Below, piece after piece: positions 19,920 to 27,592 of a stretch of 64,000 bases of DNA; the first letter of the stretch is position 1; each line of letters starts with the position of its first letter. The stretch comes from Sphingobium sp. EM0848 (GTDB taxonomy: Bacteria; Pseudomonadota; Alphaproteobacteria; Sphingomonadales; Sphingomonadaceae), in contig NZ_JABXWB010000001.1 in NCBI RefSeq assembly GCF_013375555.1, positions 2,871,501-2,935,500 on the forward strand, read 5' to 3'. The notes beneath the pieces were generated by a model. That model had not been told where the DNA came from and did no database searches. It saw nothing but the letters and a program-made list of their open reading frames with translations. Position numbers and translations under genes: made by a program.

Positions 19920-20255
19920 TCAGTCCTGCTCGCGGCGCTTCTGCGGACGGTTCCACCGCAGCGACCAGGAGGATTGGTCGCCGTCGTTCTGGAACAGGGC
20001 GGCGCGGATCGGCTGCACGAGGGCGGGATCGTCGAGGCGCAGCGAGACATATTCGCCGGCGCGCTCGCCGGTCTCATTCCAGCCCGCGCCGACTTCCGGC
20101 CCGTCCTCGCTGTCGCCGAGATGGACGCGCCAGTCAGGCATGTTCTCGCCGTCTTGGCGGTCGGCCGGCACGAGGCAGAGCGGCGCGTCGAGCGTCAGCG
20201 TATGGATGCGGCCCTCATAGCCGTGGCGGGTGCGGGTGAAGCTGCCGATCTGCAT
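19920..20255 (-). CDS. DUF736 family protein (copy 1)
   Basis: 111 aa. MQIGSFTRTRHGYEGRIHTL, then PDWRVHLGDSEDGPEVGAGW and GEYVSLRLDDPALVQPIRAA, are DUF736 hallmarks. This small beta-rich soluble protein is common in Tn4371-like ICEs and alphaproteobacterial plasmids; its role is unknown. It lies between traF and the lytic transglycosylase. A second, diverged copy is at 27593-27892. Confidence 0.87.
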   Translation of the reverse strand: MQIGSFTRTRHGYEGRIHTLTLDAPLCLVPADRQDGENMPDWRVHLGDSEDGPEVGAGWNETGERAGEYVSLRLDDPALVQPIRAALFQNDGDQSSWSLRWNRPQKRREQD

Positions 20256-20291
20256 GGGATACTCCTTTCGTTGGCAGGGTGGTTGCAGGGG

Positions 20292-20849
20292 TCATGGCCG
20301 CAGGCCGCGCCACCGCAGCGGCGTGTCCGGCGTGTCGCGGGTCAGCAGCGGGGTTGCCCGGCCGAGCAGCGTCGAGGCCGGCAGCGCGCCGAAATAGCGG
20401 CCGTCCATGCTGTCGGGGACGGTTGGATTGAGCAGCAGCAGTTCGCCTGGCTTCAGCGTCCGGCAACCCTGCCAAGCGGGCAGAGCACGGCCGCGGCCGT
20501 CCCGCGCGCGGGCGACGGCGACGGGCCGTGCGTCGACGCTCACCGCGCCGCCCTTCCGGCATATGCGTTGTCCGGCTTTCGCCGCGACATGCTTCAGGAG
20601 CGGCACCCCCTCGGGGAGATAGCGGCGAGCGGCCAGCCAGCGGGCCAGCGGCGGAGTCGGCGTCACGGCGACCAGCACGCCGGCCGGCGGATCGCTGTCG
20701 GTCTGTATCCGGTAGAGCCCGATCGGCGCGCTGGCGCTGGCGTTCCAGATGAGCCGCGGGCGCGGATCGAAAATCGCCACCGTGACAAACATTCCGGCGA
20801 ACAACTCGCCCGCCAGCACCGTTGCGATGACATAGCCGAGGCGCGTCAT
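20292..20849 (-). CDS. traF: S26-family signal peptidase / conjugal transfer protein TraF
   Basis: 185 aa with an N-terminal membrane helix (LGYVIATVLAGELFAGMFV), the serine motif region NASASAPIGLYRI and the catalytic lysine in VPLLKHVAAKAGQ. This matches TraF of RP4, which matures the TrbC pilin. ATG 20849 overlaps the DUF2840 stop by 4 bases; the frame upstream has no family signal. Confidence 0.9.
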   Translation of the reverse strand: MTRLGYVIATVLAGELFAGMFVTVAIFDPRPRLIWNASASAPIGLYRIQTDSDPPAGVLVAVTPTPPLARWLAARRYLPEGVPLLKHVAAKAGQRICRKGGAVSVDARPVAVARARDGRGRALPAWQGCRTLKPGELLLLNPTVPDSMDGRYFGALPASTLLGRATPLLTRDTPDTPLRWRGLRP

Positions 20850-21367
20850 CCCTCGATCTCCCGGCGCTTGAGCCAGGCGCGATGGCGCTCGATCGTGTAG
20901 GGTCGCGGCTGATGACCGCCGGCGATACGGTTGTGGACGTGTCGCCAATGATCGGGCGCGGCGTCGCAGGGATCGACGCCGGCCGCCTCCACCGCGTCGA
21001 TCGCGGCGAGCACCTGGGCGACCTTCGGCCAGTCCTCGATCTTGAGCAGGATGTCGCCGCCCGGCCTGACGAACGGCAGCGTCGTGTAGGGCTCGCCCGC
21101 CGCAACCGCGCGCACCACGTCGATGCGCGATATGATCGTGCCGAAATCGTTGGACGCCCAGCGGACGAACGCGAAGACGGCGCCTGGCCGGAAGCTGGCG
21201 ACGCGCGTGCGGCGTGTGGTGATGCGATCCTGCGCGGCCCGGCCGAAGCGTATCCAATGCTCCAGCTTCTTCTCGATCCAGGTCAGCTCGACATGGGTGA
21301 GGCCGTCGTGGGCCAGCGCGCTCAGCGCGCCACCGCCGCGTGGGCCGGCGGGCCTGTCGGGATTCAT
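20846..21367 (-). CDS. DUF2840 family protein
   Basis: 173 aa with the family pattern THVELTWIEKKLEHWIRFG, FAFVRWASNDFGTIISRIDV and GGDILLKIEDWPKVAQVL. DUF2840 genes are found next to traF in this ICE family. Function is unknown. It is translationally coupled to traF, and its ATG overlaps a 4-base junction with the small open frame carrying the iterons. Confidence 0.85.
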   Translation of the reverse strand: MNPDRPAGPRGGGALSALAHDGLTHVELTWIEKKLEHWIRFGRAAQDRITTRRTRVASFRPGAVFAFVRWASNDFGTIISRIDVVRAVAAGEPYTTLPFVRPGGDILLKIEDWPKVAQVLAAIDAVEAAGVDPCDAAPDHWRHVHNRIAGGHQPRPYTIERHRAWLKRREIEG

Positions 21368-21454
21368 TGGCGGTCTCCGGGATTAGGGTGCGCAGCGCGC
21401 GTGTGGCGCGCGGCCTTCAGCGCCGGGCTGTCCACAGCCGCGCGCGCCGTTAGC

Positions 21455-21480
21455 AAGAATCCGAAGGATTCTTTTCTATT
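21455..21480 (+). terminator. Small hairpin with T-rich tail
   Basis: AAGAATCC-GAA-GGATTCTT (8-base stem, 3-base loop, 21455-21473) followed by TTCTATT on the plus strand. It lies in the 240-base repA-DUF2840 gap beside the iterons, so it could be part of an origin rather than a terminator. There is no plus-strand gene upstream. Confidence 0.35.
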
Positions 21481-21538
21481 AGCACCGTTAGAAGGGAGTC
21501 GATTTCGCGAGGGTTTCCGCAGGTTTGCGAGGACCGCG

Positions 21539-21601
21539 CGTTCCCGATAGTCCGTGTCCGGCGTTCCCGATCGTCCGAATCCGCCTGTTCCTGATAGTCC
21601 G
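21539..21601. repeat. Three iteron-like direct repeats downstream of repA
   Basis: Three 16-base units start at 21539 (CGTTCCCGATAGTCCG), 21562 (CGTTCCCGATCGTCCG) and 21586 (TGTTCCTGATAGTCCG). The spacing is 23 and 24 bases, about two helical turns, as expected of initiator binding sites. They sit just past the repA stop. With the DnaA box at 21616-21624 this is a candidate replication origin. No ParA gene is present here. Confidence 0.7.
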
Positions 21602-21605
21602 AGCC

Positions 21606-22499
21606 TCATGGCCGGTTATCCACAGGCTTGAGGCCGACGCGGCGCACGGCGGCGTCGAACGGATCTTGCGCGATCGGGGTGAAGGTCAGCCGGTCGCGGC
21701 CGAGCGCATGTTCGAGCGCGAGGACGTAGCCGGGCAGCGGTTGACGGGCGACGATGCCGCGCAGCTCGAACGCGAAGCGCCGGAGCGGCGAGAGCACACC
21801 CGATTTCAGATGGAGGTGCGGAACGTCGAAGCTCCAGCCGCCGTGCTGGCGGCCGCCATGCTTGCGGACGATGCGGTAAAGCCAGCGCTCCAGGCCGCCG
21901 GTGAGATCGAAATAGGCGCGGTCGATCGTCAGGACGAGCGCGCGATCCAGCACGCCGGCATAGAACCAGTCCGCCAGGATCAGTTCGATGCCGAGCGCGC
22001 GACCATTGCCGTCCGCCCGCTCGCGCCATTCGTTGATCCAGGAAAAGCGATGGCGCCGGCGCTGATGCTCCTGCCGGATCGAAGTGGCGACCGTCGTGGA
22101 TTGCAAACGGTCGAGCGCCGCCTTCAGGCGCTCGTAGCTCGCCTTGCCGAAGCCGCGCCGGGTGAACGCCAATATCTCGTGCGGCGTCGTCGCCATCAGG
22201 CGCGAGGTTGGCCGTCCGGCATCGCGCGCCTCGATGAGCTGGCTGGCCGCCCAGATCAGCACGTCGGCGTCCCAAATAGTCGCCATGCCGTGCTCGGGCA
22301 CGGCTTCGACCGAGATCCAGGTCGCGCCCATGCGGAAGTCGATCGGCGCCGCGCGCCTGGTCTTGGCGAGGCTGAAGAACGGCCAGGCCATCAAGTCCTG
22401 CGCGTCGCGGACGGCGAGGTCGCCGGGGACGGAACGGAACAGCTCAAGCTGCGTCCGCTCGACGCTGGACCGGTCAGACGGGGACGACGCGGCGGGCAT
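21606..22499 (-). CDS. Replication initiator protein A (RepA)
   Basis: 297 aa. QLELFRSVPGDLAVRDAQDLMAWPFFSL and MATTPHEILAFTRRGFGKAS with WLYRIVRKHGGRQHGGW are typical of the ICE/plasmid replication initiator A family. The winged-helix initiator fold is presumed. Three iteron-like repeats lie directly after the stop codon. It may let the excised circle replicate. The stop overlaps an ATG (ATGA) of a small open frame. Confidence 0.85.
   Translation of the reverse strand: MPAASSPSDRSSVERTQLELFRSVPGDLAVRDAQDLMAWPFFSLAKTRRAAPIDFRMGATWISVEAVPEHGMATIWDADVLIWAASQLIEARDAGRPTSRLMATTPHEILAFTRRGFGKASYERLKAALDRLQSTTVATSIRQEHQRRRHRFSWINEWRERADGNGRALGIELILADWFYAGVLDRALVLTIDRAYFDLTGGLERWLYRIVRKHGGRQHGGWSFDVPHLHLKSGVLSPLRRFAFELRGIVARQPLPGYVLALEHALGRDRLTFTPIAQDPFDAAVRRVGLKPVDNRP
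21616..21624. other. Perfect DnaA box
   Basis: TTATCCACA exactly matches the DnaA box consensus. It lies inside the last codons of repA, 15 bases from the iteron array. One such 9-mer can occur by chance; the position next to iterons makes it more meaningful. Confidence 0.5.
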
Positions 22500-22505
22500 G
22501 GGTGC

Positions 22506-22772
22506 TCAGCGCCGCACGCAATCGGTGGGCAGGCGCTTGGCGGGGTAAACCACGCCGGCGCCGGGATCACAGGTCGAGCGGCGGGTGCCAAGCGCCGCCC
22601 AGGCATCGAGGTCGTCGATCGCGTAGACGATGCGGCCGCCGAGTCGGCGGAACACCGGCCCGGTGCCGAAGCAGCGATGTTTCTCCAGCGTCCGCGCCGA
22701 CAGGCCGAGATGGATCGCCGCATCGGGCGTCTTGAGATAGCGTGGCGTCGTGACGGCGACAGGCTCGGCCAT
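22506..22772 (-). CDS. AlpA/MerR-like helix-turn-helix protein
   Basis: 88 aa. YLKTPDAAIHLGLSARTLEK and RCFGTGPVFRRLGGRIVYAI form an excisionase/AlpA-type winged HTH as used by phage and ICE regulators. The C-terminal tail has two Cys residues. It is 7 bases upstream of repA, so probably co-transcribed. It may control repA or act in excision; the integrase itself is not seen. Confidence 0.78.
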   Translation of the reverse strand: MAEPVAVTTPRYLKTPDAAIHLGLSARTLEKHRCFGTGPVFRRLGGRIVYAIDDLDAWAALGTRRSTCDPGAGVVYPAKRLPTDCVRR

Positions 22773-22891
22773 GATGATCCTCCTGATGATGGCCGGCTCC
22801 GAAAAGCGGGGCCGGCGGACAGGAGGCGATGGTGGCGAAATGACCCCAAGCCGAAGAAGGGACAAAGTCGAGGGGGTCGGGAATGTCCCCC

Positions 22892-23671
22892 TCAACCGCC
22901 GCGCAGCAAGCGGATATAGCCGCCGTCGCGCAGCTCCACGGCCTCGGCGATCCATCGGCTGATGCGCTTGCGCTCGCGGCTTTCGGTCCAATCGGCGGCG
23001 TTGTAGGCGCAGACGTCGCCGTCGATCAGCGCGGCGGCCAGCTCCTTGCGGGTGGCGCCGGCCTGAATGCCGTCGAGCACTTGCAACAGCGTGAGCAGAT
23101 GACGCCGCCGGAAGGGCGTCGGACGCAAGGGCGGCGGCCCGGCCGCCAAGCCACCCAGGCGGCGGGACAGCCGCTCGGCGGCCGCGAGGCGGGTGATGGG
23201 ATCGCTCCCGATCGGCAGCATCATGGCCAGCGGCCGGTCGAGCGAGCCCGACACCCAGAGATGCGCGTCGCCATCGGTGTCAGCGAGGATGAGATGGAGG
23301 AAGTCGCCGATTCTCGTCCGCGCGCGAACGGCGCCCAGCATTTTCATGTCGAGGCCCGGGACAGCGCCGATGTCGGGCAAGGCCGGCGCCAGGACGATGC
23401 TGGCCGGGGACAGGTCCGGCCGCGCCACCGCCAGCTTCGGATCGAAGGCGAAAGCCGGCGCGGCGTGGAAGCTGATTCCCCAGCGCCGCACCAGACCGGC
23501 GGTCGCCTCGTCTGCGGTGATCGCGCCGCGCTTCACGCGGCCGAGCGCGCGGTGGTAGTCGGTGCGATACTGTTCATTCCGGCTGACGTAGCCGATGGCG
23601 ATGTCGGAATATTGCAGCGCGTCGTCCCCGGCTTCGTCCGGGGACACGCGCCAATCCTTCTCAGGCGGCAT
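22892..23671 (-). CDS. DUF2285 domain protein with N-terminal regulator-like domain
   Basis: 259 aa. The N-terminal DWRVSPDEAGDDALQYSDIA with SRNEQYRTDYHRAL matches the regulator-like domain (DUF6499). The C-terminal DUF2285 contains LHLILADTDGDAHLWV and RRRHLLTLLQVLDGIQAGAT and ends in an HTH-like segment (ADWTESRERKRISRWIAEA). GGGAGG lies 5 bases before ATG 23671, which decides the start over ATG 23689. Standard core gene of these ICEs, probably a DNA-binding regulator. Confidence 0.82.
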   Translation of the reverse strand: MPPEKDWRVSPDEAGDDALQYSDIAIGYVSRNEQYRTDYHRALGRVKRGAITADEATAGLVRRWGISFHAAPAFAFDPKLAVARPDLSPASIVLAPALPDIGAVPGLDMKMLGAVRARTRIGDFLHLILADTDGDAHLWVSGSLDRPLAMMLPIGSDPITRLAAAERLSRRLGGLAAGPPPLRPTPFRRRHLLTLLQVLDGIQAGATRKELAAALIDGDVCAYNAADWTESRERKRISRWIAEAVELRDGGYIRLLRGG

Positions 23672-23830
23672 CGTAACCCTCCCAAGCATGGCCCTCTGGG
23701 GAGCGCGTTGGAAGATGTTCTCAGGCTCGCCGTTGGCGAGAAGCCCTGCCGAGCGGGCGAGCGCATAGCGGATTCAAGTCAGCGTTTTGACTGGCTTTTC
23801 CGAACCGCCGGCGGGCGGCCAAGGTCGATT

Positions 23831-24094
23831 CTACGACCCTGGCGGACGCAGATAATGGTGGTAGCCGGTCTCGCTCATCCACCGGGCGCGAGCGAGATGG
23901 GAGTCGTGGACGAGGCGCGCGCGTTCGGGTTCGGCGGCCGGGTCGATCCCGAAGATGATCCGCACGGCTTCGCGCCAATCGGCTTTTTCCTCGGCGGCAT
24001 CGAGCAGCCGCCAATAGGTCCGATGATGGCGTTCGTCATACTCGGTGACGTGCGGCGCATCGGGCGCGCGGTCCTCGAAAGCGGCTATCGCCAT
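23831..24094 (-). CDS. Small conserved ICE protein, function unknown
   Basis: 87 aa, acidic and His-rich: VTEYDERHHRTYWRLLDAAEEKADWREAVRI shows a helical pattern, and FGIDPAAEPERA follows. No membrane segment. It precedes the DUF2285 gene on the same strand with a 160-base gap. Small proteins of this look commonly accompany DUF2285 genes. I do not recognise a catalytic motif. Confidence 0.65.
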   Translation of the reverse strand: MAIAAFEDRAPDAPHVTEYDERHHRTYWRLLDAAEEKADWREAVRIIFGIDPAAEPERARLVHDSHLARARWMSETGYHHYLRPPGS

Positions 24095-24234
24095 CGCCTC
24101 GCTCCGCCTTCAGCCATTGCCCCCTGCGCGTGCCGATTCACCAAACATACACCATAATGGATCGAAATAATCGCCCCGACGCGGCTATGGCCGAGTCATG
24201 TCGAGGGGATAATCTACTCAACAGCAAGGCCCGT

Positions 24235-24486
24235 TTACTTCCGGGTCTTCTCCAGAGCCTCGCGCACCACCATCAGGCCTTCGCCGCGATCCGAATCGAG
24301 AAAGACGACGCCAGCCGCCTCCAGCGCCCTGACCACCTGATGCCGCGTGTCTTCGCGCACGGGCAGGCCGCTCTCTGACTCGACGCGCTTCAGCGCGGTC
24401 AGAGCAACAAGGGCCTTGTCGGCAAGCATCTCCTGTGTCCAACCGAGAAGCGCGCGTGCGGCCCGCACTTGGCGGGAAGTGATCAT
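24235..24486 (-). CDS. Small XRE-type helix-turn-helix regulator
   Basis: 83 aa. MITSRQVRAARALLGWTQEM, then LADKALVALTALKRVESESG, is a compact Cro/CI-like HTH. The C-terminus VFLDSDRGEGLMVVREALEK is the typical tail of small ICE regulators. A 17-base inverted repeat (24528-24544) lies about 40 bases upstream of ATG 24486 and is a plausible operator. Confidence 0.8.
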   Translation of the reverse strand: MITSRQVRAARALLGWTQEMLADKALVALTALKRVESESGLPVREDTRHQVVRALEAAGVVFLDSDRGEGLMVVREALEKTRK

Positions 24487-24527
24487 GCATGACCACCTCC
24501 ACAAGCAACGCGCTGTACGCCATGAAA

Positions 24528-24544
24528 ACGACTATTATAGTCGT
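24528..24544. promoter_or_regulatory. Palindromic operator candidate of the small XRE regulator
   Basis: ACGACTA-TTA-TAGTCGT is a perfect 7-base inverted repeat with AT-rich centre in a GC-rich setting, upstream of the regulator start at 24486. Confidence 0.55.
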
Positions 24545-24577
24545 CTTGGGATAATGTGAATATACGCGCTCATGAAA

Positions 24578-24621
24578 ACGGCCGCGCGGCCGTCGCCGAT
24601 CCGGGTCGAGCCGGATCGGCG
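24578..24621. repeat. Two back-to-back palindromes
   Basis: ACGGCCGCGCGGCCGT (24578-24593) is a perfect 16-base palindrome. It is followed at once by CGCCGATCCGG-gtcgag-CCGGATCGGCG (24594-24621), an 11-base stem. They are part of a 200-base non-coding stretch between the XRE gene and DUF932 that also holds 24528-24544 and 24650-24677. Function unknown. Confidence 0.5.
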
Positions 24622-24649
24622 CAAATCCATAGCTGCCGGGAAGCCTAAA

Positions 24650-24677
24650 GCCGCAGGGCCGAAACCGGCCCTGCGGC
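24650..24677 (-). terminator. Terminator-like hairpin after the DUF932 gene
   Basis: GCCGCAGGGCCG and CGGCCCTGCGGC form a perfect 12-base stem with a 4-base loop, 9 bases past the DUF932 stop on its strand. Only a short T-run (CTTTAGG) follows. Confidence 0.6.
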
Positions 24678-24686
24678 GGCGCGTGG

Positions 24687-25529
24687 TTATCCCGCCTTCA
24701 AACGCTGCATGCCTTCGGCCAGCGTCCAGAGCGCGCGATTAAGGGTGACGTTCTGGTCGATGCCGTTGATGGCGCGGGTCTGGCTGCGGCGGATGCGGCC
24801 CTCGGCATTGCGCTTGCGGCCATGCAATCCGCCACGAACGACGTTTTCCTGAATGACGTTGAACGTGCTCCACAGGCTGGAGCCTACATCCTCGCGGCGG
24901 CGCGGCTCGATGATCTGCTCGGGACGAAGCGGGCTTTCGTCCTCGCCATAGCGGGCGACCAGGCTCACCTCGCCGAGCAACCGCCGCTCGTCATCGGAAA
25001 GCTGCGTCGCTTTCATGCCCTCGCTGGCGTCGATCAGGCGCGGGAAATCCTCGGCAACGGTATAGACGCCTTCGATGATGTCGTCCTGAATGTTGCCCTT
25101 GTGGGGGACGCGGACTTCCTCGAACCGCTCGCCCGCGATCATGCTGTTGGTGCAGACGAAGCGCAGCATCCCGGCGAACATCTGATAGGCGCTGGTCCCG
25201 TCATGGCTGTTGACGATGATGACCTCGGCGGCCTCGGGCTTGCCGATGCCGTCATCGCGGCGCAGGCGCAGCATGTGCTTGGCGTGACCGTGGCGGCCGC
25301 CGTCGCGGGGGACGGACTGGACGGCGAAGAACGGGAACCACCCTTCCCGGCGCAACCCCTCCACGATGTCGATGGTCGGAACATAGACATAGCGCTCCGA
25401 ACGGCTGTCATGCGCCTCGCGGGCGAAGATGGACGGGACGTGCCGATACAGCGCCTCGTTGTCGAGCGCCTCATAGCCGCTGATCTGGTGGGCGTTGCGG
25501 CCGAACCGGGTCGCGAGTTGATGATACAT
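24687..25529 (-). CDS. DUF932 domain protein (phage/plasmid-like)
   Basis: 280 aa. MYHQLATRFGRNAHQISGYE is followed by FFAVQSVPRDGGRHGHAKHM and MLRFVCTNSMIAGERFEEVR, which identify DUF932, a family found on phages, plasmids and ICEs. Function unclear. ATG 25529 follows GGAAGGAACCGACC; the longer open frame has no family signal. Upstream (25530-25740) is non-coding, with GC-rich hairpins only. Confidence 0.83.
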   Translation of the reverse strand: MYHQLATRFGRNAHQISGYEALDNEALYRHVPSIFAREAHDSRSERYVYVPTIDIVEGLRREGWFPFFAVQSVPRDGGRHGHAKHMLRLRRDDGIGKPEAAEVIIVNSHDGTSAYQMFAGMLRFVCTNSMIAGERFEEVRVPHKGNIQDDIIEGVYTVAEDFPRLIDASEGMKATQLSDDERRLLGEVSLVARYGEDESPLRPEQIIEPRRREDVGSSLWSTFNVIQENVVRGGLHGRKRNAEGRIRRSQTRAINGIDQNVTLNRALWTLAEGMQRLKAG

Positions 25530-25740
25530 GGTCGGTTCCTTCCTTGGGCTTGGGTTTCCGCGCAGCGGAGCGCCGCGCTGAAACCCTGCCCGTCGGCGAG
25601 ACCGGGGGTGCAAACGGAGGGGCGGCTTCGCGGGGAACCGGCTGCACGGAACGCGAAGCGTGGAGGAAGCTGGGCGGAAGCTGATCCGAAGTGCGCCAGG
25701 GGCAGCGCCCCAAGCACCGCGCCGCGCCAGCGGCGCCGAT

Positions 25741-26037
25741 CTAGAGCATTCGGTCCCGGCTAGCGGGAACGACCGTAGCTGTTCGCTTTCGGAAATAGAC
25801 CCGCTCCGTTTTGGGCTCGGCGAGGGCCTCGAACCCGGCATCCAGCCAGGCCCGGCGTTGCGGCGCGCTGCAATCCGCATCTCCCTTAGCGCACCACCAT
25901 TCAGGCTCGGCCGCGCCACGCGGCAGCAGGCCGCCGATGATGCTCTCGATCTGCGCGAAGCCGAGTTCGACGTCCTCGGCGTCGTTACGGACTTTCCACC
26001 GTCTCAGGAAAGCGCCCAGCGCATCGTATTTGCCCAT
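25741..26037 (-). CDS. Small DUF7662-like protein
   Basis: 98 aa. MGKYDALGAFLRRWKVRNDA, ELGFAQIESIIGGLLPRGA, WWCAKGD and QRRAWLDAGFEALA match the pattern of small proteins annotated DUF7662. The fold is reminiscent of short restriction-associated or helix-turn-helix proteins, but no active site is recognised. Lies 17 bases downstream of the next gene on the same strand. Confidence 0.65.
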   Translation of the reverse strand: MGKYDALGAFLRRWKVRNDAEDVELGFAQIESIIGGLLPRGAAEPEWWCAKGDADCSAPQRRAWLDAGFEALAEPKTERVYFRKRTATVVPASRDRML

Positions 26038-26054
26038 CCCGACGTTCCCGCCTT

Positions 26055-26495
26055 TCAGCTCGGGATCGTCAAGCGGATGCGCGTCGGATCGAGTTGGTGG
26101 TTGGGATAGCCGGTGGGACGGCCCATCGTCAGCGCCATCATGATCCGGGTCGAGCAGATGGCACAGTCGAGTGCGGATGCCACGCCGTCGGCGCAGTCGA
26201 TGCAGGCGCGGCGGGGCTTTGAGCCGTCGAGCAGACCGATCAGCAGATGTTCGTCGTCGGACAGCATCACTCCGCCCACAGCGATCGGTCGGCCAAGCGC
26301 GGCTTCGCATAGCGCCATCAGGCTGGCGAACACCGGCGCGAGCATCCCGCAGTCGTGGGGCGACAGCGTCATGTAAAGGCGTTGCTGAACGGGAGCGCGC
26401 GCATCGCGCGCCGCGCGCCAGCAGCGGGCGGCGGCCGTCACCAGCTCGTCGGGAGCGGGAATCGCCTCGCCGCGTGCGACGGTCGCGTGCATCAT
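26055..26495 (-). CDS. Cys-rich hypothetical protein
   Basis: 146 aa. The N-terminal half is helical (ELVTAAARCWRAARDARAPV; MLAPVFASLMALCEAALGRP). The C-terminal half has CIDCADG and CAIC, four cysteines in a possible metal-binding cluster. It ends 17 bases before the DUF7662-like gene, so the two are probably one operon. Family not recognised. Confidence 0.6.
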   Translation of the reverse strand: MMHATVARGEAIPAPDELVTAAARCWRAARDARAPVQQRLYMTLSPHDCGMLAPVFASLMALCEAALGRPIAVGGVMLSDDEHLLIGLLDGSKPRRACIDCADGVASALDCAICSTRIMMALTMGRPTGYPNHQLDPTRIRLTIPS

Positions 26496-26590
26496 GAGAC
26501 CCGCCTCAACGCCAGCCGGCCGGCGCCGACGAGCAGCGTCGTCACGGCCGGCAGGCTGGTCGTCATTGATCGGTCCTGCCGGGCGGTCAT
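26492..26590 (-). CDS. Possible 32-residue leader peptide
   Basis: MTARQDRSMTTSLPAVTTLL continues to a basic C-terminus and stops in a 4-base overlap (ATGA) with the next gene. It contains a short hydrophobic stretch. The ATGA junction suggests real coupling, but the frame is short and unsupported otherwise. Confidence 0.25.
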   Translation of the reverse strand: MTARQDRSMTTSLPAVTTLLVGAGRLALRRVS

Positions 26591-26639
26591 GGCGTCGCTC
26601 TCCTCGGTTCGGCTCCCCTTGCCTCGACCGTTCGGATAG

Positions 26640-26666
26640 CCTAGTTGCGAATAATTCTCAATTAGG
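26640..26666. promoter_or_regulatory. Fur-like palindromic operator
   Basis: CCTAGTTG...CAATTAGG arms enclose TGCGAATAATTCTCA, which matches the 7-1-7 Fur core TGATAATNATTATCA at 11 of 14 defined positions. It lies 8 bases before ATG 26674 and 50 bases upstream of the divergent gene block, so it could control both. Confidence 0.5.
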
Positions 26667-26673
26667 AATCGCG

Positions 26674-27537
26674 ATGTCAGCGCAGAACACCTATCAGGTC
26701 GCCGACTGGAACGGCCCCAGCGGGGAGCGCTGGGTCGCCAACCAGGCGCGGCTCGACGCCATGCTGGCGGTGTTCGGCGACGCTGCAATCGAGACCGCCG
26801 CGCCAAGGGCGGGCGAGCGCGTGCTGGACGTCGGCTGCGGCGCGGGCGCGTCGAGCCTGGCTTTGGCGGCTCGCGTCGGCGCGAAAGGCGAAGTGCTGGG
26901 CGTGGACATATCCGAGCCGCTGATCGAACGGGCCTGCGCGCTGATGCCGAAGGAGGCGCCGGTCGTGTTTCAGGTGGCCGACGCCGGCAGCGCGCCGCTG
27001 CACGAAAGCGCGTTCGACATTCTATTCTCGCGCTTCGGGGTGATGTTCTTCGATGATCCGGTACCGGCCTTCGCCCATATGCGCCGCGCGCTCAGGCCCG
27101 GCGGCCGGCTTGCCTTCGTCTGCTGGCGCGGTGCGGCCGAGAACGATTGGGTGCGCCTGCCGATGAGCGCCATCCGTGACATCATCCCGCCGCCTGCGCC
27201 GCCCGACCCCGAAGCGCCTGGTCCGTTCTCGTTCGGGGACCGGGATCGCGTCGCACGCATCCTGACGGCGGCCGGGTATAGCGACATCACTATCGCGCCC
27301 TTTGACGACTCGATCCCGTTCGGCCAGGGCGCGACGCGGGACGCGGCGATCGACGACGCGGTGGAGATGGCGTTCGAGGTCGGCCCGCTGTCGCGCGCTC
27401 TCGCCGATCAGCCGGACGACATCCGCGCCCGCGCCTCGGCGGCGGTTCGCGCCGCCTTCGCCGGACGTCCCGGCGAGCGGTCGGTGATGATCGATGGCGC
27501 GGCCTGGATCGTCGCGGCGCACAATCCGCTAAGTTGA
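26674..27537 (+). CDS. Class I SAM-dependent methyltransferase
   Basis: 287 aa. Motif I is VLDVGCGAGASSLALA, the acidic motif II region is GVDISEPLI, and post-motif FDILFSRFGVMFFDDP with LRPGGRLAFVCW is of the UbiE/type-11 methyltransferase type. ATG 26674 follows AGGA. Downstream is a strong terminator. It stands alone on the plus strand among minus-strand ICE genes and is probably cargo. Substrate unknown; the Fur-like box upstream hints at iron control. Confidence 0.83.
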   Translation: MSAQNTYQVADWNGPSGERWVANQARLDAMLAVFGDAAIETAAPRAGERVLDVGCGAGASSLALAARVGAKGEVLGVDISEPLIERACALMPKEAPVVFQVADAGSAPLHESAFDILFSRFGVMFFDDPVPAFAHMRRALRPGGRLAFVCWRGAAENDWVRLPMSAIRDIIPPPAPPDPEAPGPFSFGDRDRVARILTAAGYSDITIAPFDDSIPFGQGATRDAAIDDAVEMAFEVGPLSRALADQPDDIRARASAAVRAAFAGRPGERSVMIDGAAWIVAAHNPLS

Positions 27538-27555
27538 CGGCGTTCAATAGGGGAA

Positions 27556-27583
27556 GACGCCCCGCTCTGTGGAGCGGGGCGTC
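27556..27583. terminator. Bidirectional terminator
   Basis: GACGCCCCGCTC-TGTG-GAGCGGGGCGTC is a perfect 12-base stem with a 4-base loop between the convergent methyltransferase and DUF736 genes. No long T-run follows on either strand. Confidence 0.7.
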
Positions 27584-27592
27584 GTCGGCCGC

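Noticed and set aside
21364..21609. 81-codon frame between repA and DUF2840
   Set aside because: ATGA junctions at both ends look gene-like, but the frame is made partly of the iteron array, is low in complexity and has no recognisable domain. Kept as a finding, not as a gene.
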